DNA of 12,182 nucleotides from Candidatus Methanoplasma reticulitermitis (GTDB taxonomy: Archaea; Thermoplasmatota; Thermoplasmata; Methanomassiliicoccales; Methanomethylophilaceae). The notes below the pieces were generated by a model. It did not search any database, was not told where the DNA came from, and saw nothing but the letters and a program-made list of their open reading frames with translations. Location of the stretch: NCBI GenBank assembly GCA_031287135.1, contig JAITTK010000104.1, positions 1 to 12,182 on the forward strand, written 5' to 3'. The position numbers and the translations under genes are program-made. Shown one piece after another: positions 1 to 6,682 of the stretch. Position 1 is the first letter of the stretch; each line of letters opens with the position of its first letter.

Positions 1-1
1 C

Positions 2-697
2 GATGACCTCATGATCCTCCATGCCGCGGCCTCGACCCCCGATGTCATGGGGCTGTATCCAAAGAAGAGCGATTACGACAGACTGTCCAGACTGGAGACC
101 GAGTATGAGGATAGTTTCCTGGTCGAACCCGCAGACAGTGATGATGAATTCATGTTCGAGAGCTTCATGAGCGACTTCAAGGTTGCCGTGCTGCTCGATG
201 ATTGGATAAACGAGGTATCCGAAGAAGAGATAACGGCATCGATGGGTATCGGACCCGGAGATATCAGATCCAGAGTCGATATGACGGATTGGCTGCTCTA
301 TTCGATGAACGAGGTGGCATACATATTCAAACCCGAGGCGACAAAGAGGATCCGCCCGTTGCTGACCCGCGTCCGCTACGGCGTCAAAGAGGAACTGCTG
401 GGGCTTGTCTCGTTCAGAGGTGTCGGCAGGACGAGGGCCAGGGTGCTGTATGACAGCGGCATATGTTCGCGGTCCGACGTCATATCAGCAGACATCGGAC
501 GGCTTTCGGGACTGCCGAAGATCGGACCGGCTCTCGCGAAGAGCATGAAGAACCAGGCCGGCGGGAACGCCTGGGGATTCGAAGCACCTCATGCGAACGA
601 GGAGGATGAATACTTCCTCGACAGGATGGCCGAGGGGTATGACGGAAAGGCCAATCAATCGTATGCCGGGAAACAATCCAGTATAAACGATTACTGA
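2..697 (+). CDS. hel308: Hel308-type Ski2-like DNA helicase, C-terminal part (5' end outside window)
   Basis: The frame is open from the first bases of the window, so only about 231 C-terminal codons of a protein usually near 700 residues are present. Hel308 is an archaeal superfamily 2 helicase that unwinds lagging strands at stalled forks. The motor domains lie upstream and are not visible. What remains fits the ratchet and tail domains. There is a 'STPD' segment, then 'WINEVSEEEI' and 'MGIGPGDIRSRVDMTDWLLYS', which resemble the helical ratchet region. A tandem helix-hairpin-helix part follows (about 395-545), with 'FRGVGRTRARVLYDSG' and 'LSGLPKIGPALAKSM'. The last 40 or so residues are acidic, then polar, and look disordered. 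The stop is TGA at 695-697. The family is recognised from the ratchet and HhH motifs; the absence of the Walker motifs in the window keeps certainty below full. Confidence 0.88.
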   Translation, partial: DDLMILHAAASTPDVMGLYPKKSDYDRLSRLETEYEDSFLVEPADSDDEFMFESFMSDFKVAVLLDDWINEVSEEEITASMGIGPGDIRSRVDMTDWLLYSMNEVAYIFKPEATKRIRPLLTRVRYGVKEELLGLVSFRGVGRTRARVLYDSGICSRSDVISADIGRLSGLPKIGPALAKSMKNQAGGNAWGFEAPHANEEDEYFLDRMAEGYDGKANQSYAGKQSSINDY

Positions 698-719
698 TGC
701 TGTTCCGCAGGATAACACC

Positions 720-766
720 ATAACGTTATCCGTAAAAAAATTACGGACTATAAAAAACGGTATATA
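720..766 (+). promoter_or_regulatory. palindrome-rich control region of the ATPase/TOPRIM cassette
   Basis: The gap between hel308 and the ATPase gene holds a perfect 10-bp palindrome, ATAACGTTAT (720-729). It is followed directly by a 6-bp inverted repeat, CCGTAA-AAAAA-TTACGG (730-746). Two TATA-like stretches follow, TATAAAAAA (about 750-757) and TATATA (761-766). No Shine-Dalgarno sequence precedes the ATG at 796. The TATATA lies about 32 nt from that ATG, so transcription would start a few bases before it. The inverted repeats could be an operator, or the hairpin could end hel308 transcription, although no T-run follows it. The promoter role is inferred. Confidence 0.45.
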
Positions 767-795
767 CTGTGAACCAATACCATTCTGTGATTGAC

Positions 796-1911
796 ATGCT
801 CAGGAATTTCTCTGTAAGCGGGTACAAAAATTTCAATCAAGCGGCAACTCTGGACCTCACCAAAGTCAGAGATTACGGTTTCAACACGAACTGCATAACC
901 GATAATCTTCTTGGAAAGGTTTTGATAATGGGCCCGAACGGCAGCGGCAAATCCAACCTCGGCTATGCGCTGTTCGATATCGTGTACACGCTCACGGACA
1001 AACAACCCTGTCGCGAACAACAGAGTGCACAGAGTTTCATAAACGGAGATGCGAATCATAAGCACGCCACGTTCATATACGAGTTCCAGCAGGGTGAATC
1101 CGTCATAACGTACGAGTATCGCAAAAATCTGCCCATGTCGTTGCTGTATGAAAAAATGTCAGTTGACGGAAACATTCTGATAGAGTTCGATCATGCGAAA
1201 AATAAACTTATTTCCAACAATTCGAGCAAGACGAAAGTCGATGGACTTCGATGGGAGGGGCGTGACGGATCCCTGTCTATCGTCAGATACATAGCGAACA
1301 ATACTCCTCAGGAAAAAGAGTCCCCGATAATGTTTGTCATGGACTTCGTCAACCGCATGTTGTACTTTAAGTCAACACAGGACGGCAACATGTTCATCGG
1401 ATTCGAAAGGGCGGGAGACACAATTGAATCATACATTGTGAGGAACGGTCTGATCAAAGAATTTGAAGGGTTTCTTAAAGAACACTCCGAATTAGACCTA
1501 AATATCGAGTCCGCAAAAGTGGCAGGTATGCCCGGACTATTGGTGCAGAAACTGAATTCAAAGTCGTTGATCTTCCAAGAGGTTGCATCGAGCGGTACAA
1601 AGGCGTTGGAGTTGTTCTTCTATTGGAGTAAGCGCTTTAATGATGTGTCTTTGCTTTTCATCGATGAATTCGATGCGTTCTATCATTTCGAGTTATCAGA
1701 GAAGATAATGAAGTTCGTGGCAAAATATACCAACACGCAGATAATCCTCACATCACACAACACAAACCTTGTCAGCAACAAGGTCATGAGGCCGGATTGT
1801 TATCTGCAAATAAGAGGTGGGACGATAACTTCTTTCTCGGAATCCACGGATCGAGAATTGCGCGAGGGACACAATCTTGAGAAGATGTTGCGCAATGGTG
1901 AATTCGAATGA
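796..1911 (+). CDS. AAA/ABC-type ATPase, first gene of a probable two-gene phage-defence cassette (AbiLi/RloA/AriA-like)
   Basis: This is a 371-residue ATPase of the AAA15/21, OLD-like group. The Walker A motif GPNGSGKS is at residues 46-53. An ABC-signature-like 'SSGT' is at 266-269, Walker B 'LLFIDEFDAF' at 287-296 and a switch histidine 'TSHN' at 319-322, so all ATPase elements are present. I chose ATG 796 because the protein then opens with 'MLRNFSVSGYKNF', the usual first strand of this family. A GTG at 769 would add nine residues but sits next to the TATA box. The gene overlaps the next by 4 nt (ATGA), as in pairs where an ATPase controls a TOPRIM-type effector: AbiL, RloAB and PARIS. 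The ATPase is expected to sense infection or hold the nuclease in check (inference). Base composition is more AT-rich than in neighbouring housekeeping genes, which suggests transfer. The exact family is uncertain. Confidence 0.82.
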   Translation: MLRNFSVSGYKNFNQAATLDLTKVRDYGFNTNCITDNLLGKVLIMGPNGSGKSNLGYALFDIVYTLTDKQPCREQQSAQSFINGDANHKHATFIYEFQQGESVITYEYRKNLPMSLLYEKMSVDGNILIEFDHAKNKLISNNSSKTKVDGLRWEGRDGSLSIVRYIANNTPQEKESPIMFVMDFVNRMLYFKSTQDGNMFIGFERAGDTIESYIVRNGLIKEFEGFLKEHSELDLNIESAKVAGMPGLLVQKLNSKSLIFQEVASSGTKALELFFYWSKRFNDVSLLFIDEFDAFYHFELSEKIMKFVAKYTNTQIILTSHNTNLVSNKVMRPDCYLQIRGGTITSFSESTDRELREGHNLEKMLRNGEFE

Positions 1912-2642
1912 AGAACACACTCTTCATTACCGAAGGTGAGAAATCTGAACCGCTTTTCCTTGAGAAAATGTGGAAGTGCTATCGCGGAGATGAAGTCGAG
2001 ATTTACTCATATCGGACAAATATACATGTATTAATCCGAGATTTGTTGAAATACGGTTGCATTGATGAAAATATAGATCTTCTGGGGCATCTTATCTCCA
2101 GAGAAAATAACCCGGAGGAAAGAATAAAATTGGAACGAAAGTTCACAGACATTTTTCTCGTTTTTGACATGGATATTCAAGATGAGAGGGCCAACATTGA
2201 GATGATGAATGCAATGATCGGGACATTCAACGACTCTACCGATAATGGAAAGCTGTATCTCAACTATCCTATGTTGGAATCGTATAAGCACCTCATGTCT
2301 TTGGATGACGAAAATTTCAAAGATAGATGCGTGGCAGTTTCCGATTGTTGCAGATACAAGGAAACCGTGGGCAGAGAATGCCATCGCAGCCTACGAAACG
2401 TCGGAGATTACAACCTCGAGATATTCGATGCCATAATACGCATGCACCTCCGAAAGGCGAATTATATCCTCGGAGATGATTTCGTCCTACCGCCGATGGA
2501 TAAATTGGAATCGTTGAGCGGAGGCGATATCATGGACGCTCAGGTCGAAAAGATGCTCAAAGACGGATCGATATTCGTCCTGAATACATCTATGTTCAAT
2601 GTTGTCGAATACAGACCCAGCGACTTTTTGAACACCTCGTGA
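1908..2642 (+). CDS. TOPRIM-like putative nuclease effector paired with the ATPase (AbiLii/RloB/AriB-like)
   Basis: This 244-residue protein opens with 'LFITEGEKSEPLF', which carries a TOPRIM-type glutamate (Glu9 or Glu11). The matching acidic pair is in 'IFLVFDMDIQDER' (Asp87 and Asp89), and 'YPMLESYKHL' (120-129) adds another conserved-looking acidic motif. In RloB, AbiLii and DUF4435 proteins this arrangement forms a metal-binding TOPRIM-like site that cuts or damages nucleic acid. The gene starts at the ATGA overlap with the ATPase and has GGTGA at 1897-1901, six bases before the ATG, so translation is coupled. Composition is unusually AT-rich: 2041-2100 counts 35% GC against 58% for 3061-3120 in thrC. 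It stops 3 bp before the end of the convergent thrC. Assignment rests on motif recognition and gene pairing; the target is unknown. Confidence 0.68.
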   Translation: MKNTLFITEGEKSEPLFLEKMWKCYRGDEVEIYSYRTNIHVLIRDLLKYGCIDENIDLLGHLISRENNPEERIKLERKFTDIFLVFDMDIQDERANIEMMNAMIGTFNDSTDNGKLYLNYPMLESYKHLMSLDDENFKDRCVAVSDCCRYKETVGRECHRSLRNVGDYNLEIFDAIIRMHLRKANYILGDDFVLPPMDKLESLSGGDIMDAQVEKMLKDGSIFVLNTSMFNVVEYRPSDFLNTS

Positions 2643-2645
2643 GTG

Positions 2646-3866
2646 TCACCGTTCGGAAAGTATCCTCTCGACATCCTTTACCGAATTCCCGCACGGTATC
2701 GGCGAAGCCGAGTTCTTTATTATGGTGTCGGGGTCCTTCAGCCCGTTCCCGGTGCATATGCACACGACCCTCTCGTCTCTGTCAGCTATGCCCATGGATA
2801 TGAGTTTCTTCAGTCCGGCCACGGATGCGGCGGACGCGGGTTCTACGCAGACTCCCTCTTTCTTGCCGAGTAATTGCTGAGCCTGGATTATCTCATCGTC
2901 GGTGACGGTGGTCGAGAATCCTTTGGTATCATAAATGGCATGCAGGGCCTTCCTACCGCTGACCGGGTTCCCGATGCGTATGGCGGTGGCTATCGTCTCG
3001 GGATTCTCCTCCTGGATGAAATCCCTCTTCCCGGCACTGAATGCTTTGGCCACCGGGGAGGACCCCTCCGCCTGTATGCCGGTCAGCATCGGTACCTTGT
3101 CTATCCATCCGACCTCTTTCAGTTCCTGTATCGCTTTGTAGACGGCCCATATATTGGCCGCATTGCCTACGGGCAGTATTATCCTGTCGGGCACATCGTA
3201 TTCCAGTTGGTCCATGATCTCGAAAAGCACCGATTTCTGTCCTTCCGGTCTGTACGGATTTATGGAGTTGAGGAGATACAGTTTCCTTTCGTCCGCCATC
3301 TTCCTGGCGAGGTCCAGCGCATCATCGAAATTGCCATCGACTGAGAGTACCTTCGCACCGTAGAAAAGCGCTTGGGCGAGTTTGCCGGCAGCGACCTTCC
3401 CGGAAGGAAGGAACACTGCGCACTTCATGTCGGCTTTGGCGGCATATGCGGCCAGTGATGCGGACGTATTCCCCGTTGAAGCACAGCCCACCACCTTCGC
3501 GCCGAGTTCGTTCGCGCGGGATACGCCGATTGTCATACCGCGGTCTTTGAACGAACCGGTCGGGTTCAGCCCCTCGAATTTAACATGGACCTCCGACAGA
3601 CTGAGTTCCCCGGCGAGCCTGTCCGTCCTGTAGAGAGGTGTCCCTCCTTCCTGAATCGAGACTTTGTGCGACGGGTCCACGGGCATGAAAGGGGCATACC
3701 TCCACACGCCGATTATCTCCTTTCTGAGGTCCTGCGGGCTCATCTCCTTCACAGGTTCCAAGTCCATCTTCACCGTCAGCAGTCCCCCGCATTTCGGACA
3801 CGTATTAACAAAAGGGTCCTCGACATCCGACCCGCAATCCCAGCATATGACTTTATGATCCGCCAT
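2646..3866 (-). CDS. thrC: threonine synthase
   Basis: This 406-residue PLP enzyme converts O-phosphohomoserine to threonine in the cytoplasm, the last step of threonine synthesis. An N-terminal zinc-ribbon-like segment has two CxxC pairs (Cys8/11 and Cys23/26), common in archaeal threonine synthases. 'EGGTPL' is at 73-78. The PLP-binding lysine is Lys107 in 'NPTGSFKDRGM'. The phosphate-binding loop 'ASTGNTSAS' is at 129-137, and 'CTGNGLKDPDTI' lies near the C terminus. The length is normal. The start ATG (3864-3866) follows the thrB stop after one base and has AGAGGAT about eight bases upstream, inside thrB, so the two genes form one translationally coupled operon. The gene ends 3 bp from the convergent TOPRIM-like gene, leaving no room for a normal terminator. 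Confidence 0.96.
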   Translation of the reverse strand: MADHKVICWDCGSDVEDPFVNTCPKCGGLLTVKMDLEPVKEMSPQDLRKEIIGVWRYAPFMPVDPSHKVSIQEGGTPLYRTDRLAGELSLSEVHVKFEGLNPTGSFKDRGMTIGVSRANELGAKVVGCASTGNTSASLAAYAAKADMKCAVFLPSGKVAAGKLAQALFYGAKVLSVDGNFDDALDLARKMADERKLYLLNSINPYRPEGQKSVLFEIMDQLEYDVPDRIILPVGNAANIWAVYKAIQELKEVGWIDKVPMLTGIQAEGSSPVAKAFSAGKRDFIQEENPETIATAIRIGNPVSGRKALHAIYDTKGFSTTVTDDEIIQAQQLLGKKEGVCVEPASAASVAGLKKLISMGIADRDERVVCICTGNGLKDPDTIIKNSASPIPCGNSVKDVERILSER

Positions 3867-3867
3867 C

Positions 3868-4800
3868 TCAAATCCTCTTGCAGCCGATACCAGGTTTGGT
3901 GACCCACGTATCGCATTTCATGTTGTTGTCAGCATAAATCGCCTTTATGCTTTCCGCTATGTTGTCCCCGATCTTCGTGTTCCCGTCGTAGAAAGACATG
4001 ATGCAGGGTCCGGACCCGCCGAGGAAGGATACCAGCGCGCCGTTGGACATGGCCTCCTTCTCCGCTTCCTTGAGGTATGGGACGAGCCTCGCTCTCGCTG
4101 GTTCGAATACCGCATCCTTGACCGATCTGCCTATCATGCCCAGGTCGCCGGTCATCATACCATAGACAAGCGTTGAAGCGTTGCCCACGTGGAAGACGAG
4201 TTTTTTCACTGAAACCTCCTCCGGGAGCACCTTTCTGGAATCGGATGTAGCGACCATCACGTCCGGGAGCGCGACCACCATCCCCAGATCCTTCGGCGGT
4301 TCTATCCTTATGACCTCGAACGGTTCATATGAACGTATGATCGTGAACCCTCCGAGTATGCAGGGGGCCACATTGTCCGCGTGGAGTCCGCCGGAGATGA
4401 CATCTTCGGCATGCGCCGCACACAGTATGACCTCGGTGGAGCTGAGTTTCTCCCCGCAAAGTATGTTAGCGAGATATGCTCCGCCGGCCGCACTTGCACC
4501 GGATGAGCCCATGCCGCTGCACGGTCTTATGCCTTTTTTTATCCTGAGTTCCATGCCGAAATCCGCGCCGCATCTCTTAAGCACCTGCTCGGCGGCTATG
4601 CTGACCGAGTTGACCCTGGGATCGGTGGGGATGCCATCTGATCCCGACCCGGATATCTCGGTTATCCTGAAGCCGGAGTCTATCCTCCTTCCCTCGATAA
4701 TATCACAAGGTTCGCTCATAGCGAGTCCGAATGTATCGAACCCCGGGCCTATGTTCGACGTGGTGGCTGGAGCTGCAATTTTTACCCATTCGTCTGACAT
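3868..4800 (-). CDS. thrB: homoserine kinase
   Basis: This is a 310-residue GHMP-family kinase that phosphorylates homoserine with ATP, giving the substrate of the adjacent threonine synthase. The N terminus 'VKIAAPATTSNIGPGFDTFGLAM' region (residues 6-28) is the classic homoserine kinase opening. The GHMP ATP loop 'PCSGMGSSGASA' is at 93-104, and 'GGSGPCIMSF' forms the C-terminal motif. The frame is open upstream to 5019. The longer version would overlap the divergent Cgi121 gene and add unrelated sequence, so I chose ATG 4798-4800, which leaves a normal-length protein and an AGGAT about ten bases upstream. An ATG at 4834-4836 is less likely because it lies against the AT-rich promoter tract. 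The gene leads the thrB-thrC operon. Confidence 0.95.
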   Translation of the reverse strand: MSDEWVKIAAPATTSNIGPGFDTFGLAMSEPCDIIEGRRIDSGFRITEISGSGSDGIPTDPRVNSVSIAAEQVLKRCGADFGMELRIKKGIRPCSGMGSSGASAAGGAYLANILCGEKLSSTEVILCAAHAEDVISGGLHADNVAPCILGGFTIIRSYEPFEVIRIEPPKDLGMVVALPDVMVATSDSRKVLPEEVSVKKLVFHVGNASTLVYGMMTGDLGMIGRSVKDAVFEPARARLVPYLKEAEKEAMSNGALVSFLGGSGPCIMSFYDGNTKIGDNIAESIKAIYADNNMKCDTWVTKPGIGCKRI

Positions 4801-4835
4801 GCTGATGCTATCCTGTTTGCCTATACCGCTACCCA

Positions 4836-4854
4836 TATGATAAAGTTTTTTAGA
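4836..4854. promoter_or_regulatory. shared AT tract, probable divergent promoter for thrB and Cgi121
   Basis: The 96 bp between thrB and the Cgi121 gene contain one AT-rich tract, ATAAAGTTTTTTAGAG (4839-4854). Read on the minus strand it contains CTAAAAAACTTTAT, and a start about 25 nt away would give a leader of about 20 nt for thrB. Read on the plus strand it would give a leader of about 25 nt for Cgi121. The two genes may therefore share one TATA region. This is inferred from spacing only. Confidence 0.4.
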
Positions 4855-4896
4855 GCGCCTCGGTAGGATTAAAGGACATGATGCCTTTGCGGTGAT

Positions 4897-5358
4897 ATGG
4901 ATGTTCAGGTCATCGGCATCAAAGGAGGGGCCGGATTCAGCGATATTGTCAGGCACTTCACTGGAATGGGCGGGGATGTGATACTTATGGATCCGGATAT
5001 GGTCTGCGGCCGGGACCACATACTCTCATCCGTGATGCATGCGGAGAGGGCATTCAGGAATGGGACCAACAGGTCCAAGACATTGCTGACAGAGATGATA
5101 CTCTATGCCGCCGGCGACAGACAGATAGGCCGTGCCATGGAGATGATGAGGCCCAAGGATGGCTCGGAAAACATGGTCGCGGTGATTCTGAACATCAGCG
5201 ACCCGAGACTCGGGGAAATAGGCATGGTGAGGTGTGATTCCCTCATGGAAGCATCTCCGGAAAAGGTTCGGAATCTGCGTGCGGACACATTCGACGGCAT
5301 ATCCTGCGAGGATGCCGCATTGGAACATGTGGCGATGACCGATCTTTTGAAACAATGA
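4897..5358 (+). CDS. cgi121: KEOPS complex subunit Cgi121
   Basis: This 153-residue protein matches the Cgi121 family, the KEOPS subunit that binds the CCA end of tRNA and brings it to the Kae1-Bud32-Pcc1 core for t6A modification at position 37. The recognisable core is 'GRDHILSSVMHAERAF' (about 33-48), then 'EMILYAAGDRQIGRAMEMM' (about 61-79), then a hydrophobic strand 'MVAVILNISD'. This is the order seen in archaeal Cgi121. The length is typical. ATG 4897 is chosen because GGTGAT lies directly in front of it and the protein begins with the expected first strand 'DVQVIGIKGG'. It is divergent from thrB, and no other KEOPS gene is in the window. The stop TGA overlaps an ATG at 5355 that opens a 17-codon frame, discussed with the next ORF. 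Confidence 0.85.
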   Translation: MDVQVIGIKGGAGFSDIVRHFTGMGGDVILMDPDMVCGRDHILSSVMHAERAFRNGTNRSKTLLTEMILYAAGDRQIGRAMEMMRPKDGSENMVAVILNISDPRLGEIGMVRCDSLMEASPEKVRNLRADTFDGISCEDAALEHVAMTDLLKQ

Positions 5359-5373
5359 GCGACGGAATACCAT

Positions 5374-5586
5374 ATGAAGGGGCGGGGAACCCTTCACGGT
5401 ATCGGTAAGAGCCTGGACCAGATGGCGGATGACATGGAACCCCCCGGATTACGTGCGGTCTGGCACGCATTGAGCACCAACATGTTCGAGGGCTGGGAGC
5501 CGAATGAAAGCGATGTCCTGCGGTTGAAGAAAAAATCGGAGGAATTAAGAGAGGAGTCAAATGCCGCGCAAACAGTGTGGAGATAA
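5374..5586 (+). CDS. small hypothetical protein, possibly a frameshifted remnant
   Basis: This 70-residue frame is not recognised. It encodes a charged, probably helical protein with 'GLRAVWHALSTNMFEGWEPNESDVL', then a lysine/glutamate-rich segment that could form a short coiled coil. It has no cysteines, signal peptide or membrane segment. The frame is the same as that of Cgi121 and begins shortly after its stop, with no good Shine-Dalgarno sequence. A different frame opens at ATG 5355, overlapping the Cgi121 stop, and reads 17 codons ('MSDGIPYEGAGNPSRYR') before TAA. The two may once have been one coupled gene that has since lost its frame. The 3' end overlaps the ATG proposed for the DUF1016 remnant, a layout typical of an accessory gene and its partner. 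It could be an intact small gene, an antitoxin-like partner or debris. Confidence 0.4.
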   Translation: MKGRGTLHGIGKSLDQMADDMEPPGLRAVWHALSTNMFEGWEPNESDVLRLKKKSEELREESNAAQTVWR

Positions 5587-6228
5587 TAAACGAGGCCGTT
5601 CTGTTCAAGTGCATTGCTTCGATAATTGAAGATCGTAAATCCCGCATTGAAAGCCATGTAAATGCGGAACTCACCAAGATGTATCGGGAAATTGGAAAAT
5701 ACATCAATTCAGTCATATCGGATGGAAAGCATGGTGAATACGGAAAGCAGGTCTTGGCGACACTGTCGCCAAAATTGAGCTGGTCACACATTGTGGAGTT
5801 ATTGCCGCTCAAAACTCAAGAGGCGCGGATGTACTCGCAAAGGATGTAGCTTAACGCAGGTACGGCGTAAGGGAACTCCGCTGTCAAATATGGGGCGACC
5901 CCATAGTCACGGAGTTTTCAAGGTTCATTCAGTCGCACTATCTCGGAATCAAGGGCTTTTCGTCCTGGAATATCCGGGTATGAAGCAATTCCATGAAACA
6001 TATGCCAGCAACGAAAAACTCTCGCCACCGGTGAGAGAAATTTCCCGGACGAACAACATCATGATAATGACGCATTCGAAATCCGATGCGGAACTGGAAT
6101 TTTATGTGACTCCGGCACAAAAGAATAACTATTCAAAGCGCGAGCTCGAAAATCAGATGGACAGCAGGCTTTTCGAGCGGGCGATGATTTCAGACATCAA
6201 GGATGAATCATCTCCGGTACGATTGTAA
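5561..6228 (+). pseudogene. decayed DUF1016 (YhcG-type PDDEXK nuclease) gene, chimeric and lacking the nuclease domain
   Basis: Fragments in several frames match the N-terminal helical domain of DUF1016 proteins. From 5577 one frame reads 'EIINEAVLFKCIASIIEDR', then 'YREIGKYINSVISDG', then 'LSWSHIVELLPLKTQEARMY'. The match then moves to another frame (about 5834-5980), with AKDVA, an in-frame TAA at 5852, 'YGVRELRCQI', then 'FIQSHYLGIKGFSSWNIR' and a TGA. A third frame continues from 5981 with 'MKQFHETYASNEKLSPPVRE' and 'NNYSKRELENQMDSRLFERA' to a TAA at 6226. ATG 5561 would give 'MPRKQ' and needs a one-base shift to join the first fragment, though GTG 5577 could also start it. There are at least two frameshifts and one nonsense codon. 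'ELRCQI' normally lies after the 'FSSWN...MKQF' block but here precedes it, so two related genes seem fused. The C-terminal PDDEXK domain is absent. Confidence 0.78.
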
Positions 6229-6238
6229 AGAATGGGAT

Positions 6239-6254
6239 CCCGCCTTGCGGCGGG
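6239..6254. terminator. GC-rich hairpin between converging transcription units
   Basis: CCCGCC and GGCGGG form a perfect 6-bp stem with a TTGC loop in the 49-bp gap between the DUF1016 remnant and the end of the DUF35 gene. No long T-run follows on either strand, only TTTT about six bases later on the plus strand. It may help end transcription from both sides, but its role as a terminator is weakly supported. Confidence 0.35.
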
Positions 6255-6277
6255 AAAATGGTTTTCGAGTGTTGTCG

Positions 6278-6682
6278 TCAAAGGGCGGGTACGAACTTGA
6301 ACCCGTAATGTATGACGCCGGATGCTCCGTCCTCGTCGAGTTTTCTGAGGACCGCGCGCACAGGCATCCCGATGGATATCTTGTCGAGCTCTACGTCCAC
6401 GAGCTGTCCCTCCACGAGCACGCCGTCCCCGGTCTTCACCATGGCCACCGCATACGGTTTGAGGAAACTGTTGCATGCGGGGGCATCATGGATTATCGAG
6501 AACGAGAACACTTCCCCATCCTTACGCACCCTGTACTTCTCCATCTTGCCGATGCTGTCCCTGCGGCACTTGGGGCAGAAGTCACGGCCGGGGAAGAAGA
6601 TCATCCCGCAGTTCCCGCATCTGGTCCCTTCCAGATTGTACTTGCCCGGGTACTCTCTCCAGGCTCTTGCCACGGACGACAT
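6278..6682 (-). CDS. DUF35 Zn-ribbon/OB-fold protein of the thiolase-HMG-CoA synthase complex
   Basis: This 134-residue protein has a rubredoxin-like zinc ribbon with Cys22, Cys25, Cys36 and Cys39 ('RCGNCG' and 'FCPKC'). An OB-fold follows, with 'VFSFSIIHDAPA', 'PYAVAMVKTGDGVLVEGQL' and 'IGMPVRAVLRKL'. In archaea this family bridges acetoacetyl-CoA thiolase and HMG-CoA synthase and supplies a shared CoA-binding path, so the unfavourable thiolase product is passed directly to the synthase. The start ATG overlaps the thiolase stop by one base (TGATG), and GGAGG lies seven bases upstream, so it is coupled to the thiolase as last gene of the operon. The length and all four cysteines are normal for the family. 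Confidence 0.92.
   Translation of the reverse strand: MSSVARAWREYPGKYNLEGTRCGNCGMIFFPGRDFCPKCRRDSIGKMEKYRVRKDGEVFSFSIIHDAPACNSFLKPYAVAMVKTGDGVLVEGQLVDVELDKISIGMPVRAVLRKLDEDGASGVIHYGFKFVPAL

Noticed and set aside
4801..5019. Longer N terminus for homoserine kinase
   Set aside because: It would overlap the Cgi121 gene and adds residues unlike any GHMP kinase; the ATG at 4800 gives the normal protein start.
5243..5812. Minus-strand ORF of 189 codons
   Set aside because: It is antisense to Cgi121 and the DUF1016 remnant, whose plus-strand fragments are recognisable; the antisense protein has no motif.
5847..5849. TAG read as a possible pyrrolysine codon
   Set aside because: The homologous DUF1016 sequence has already moved to another frame before this point (AKDVA, then YGVRELR), so the TAG is outside the real frame.
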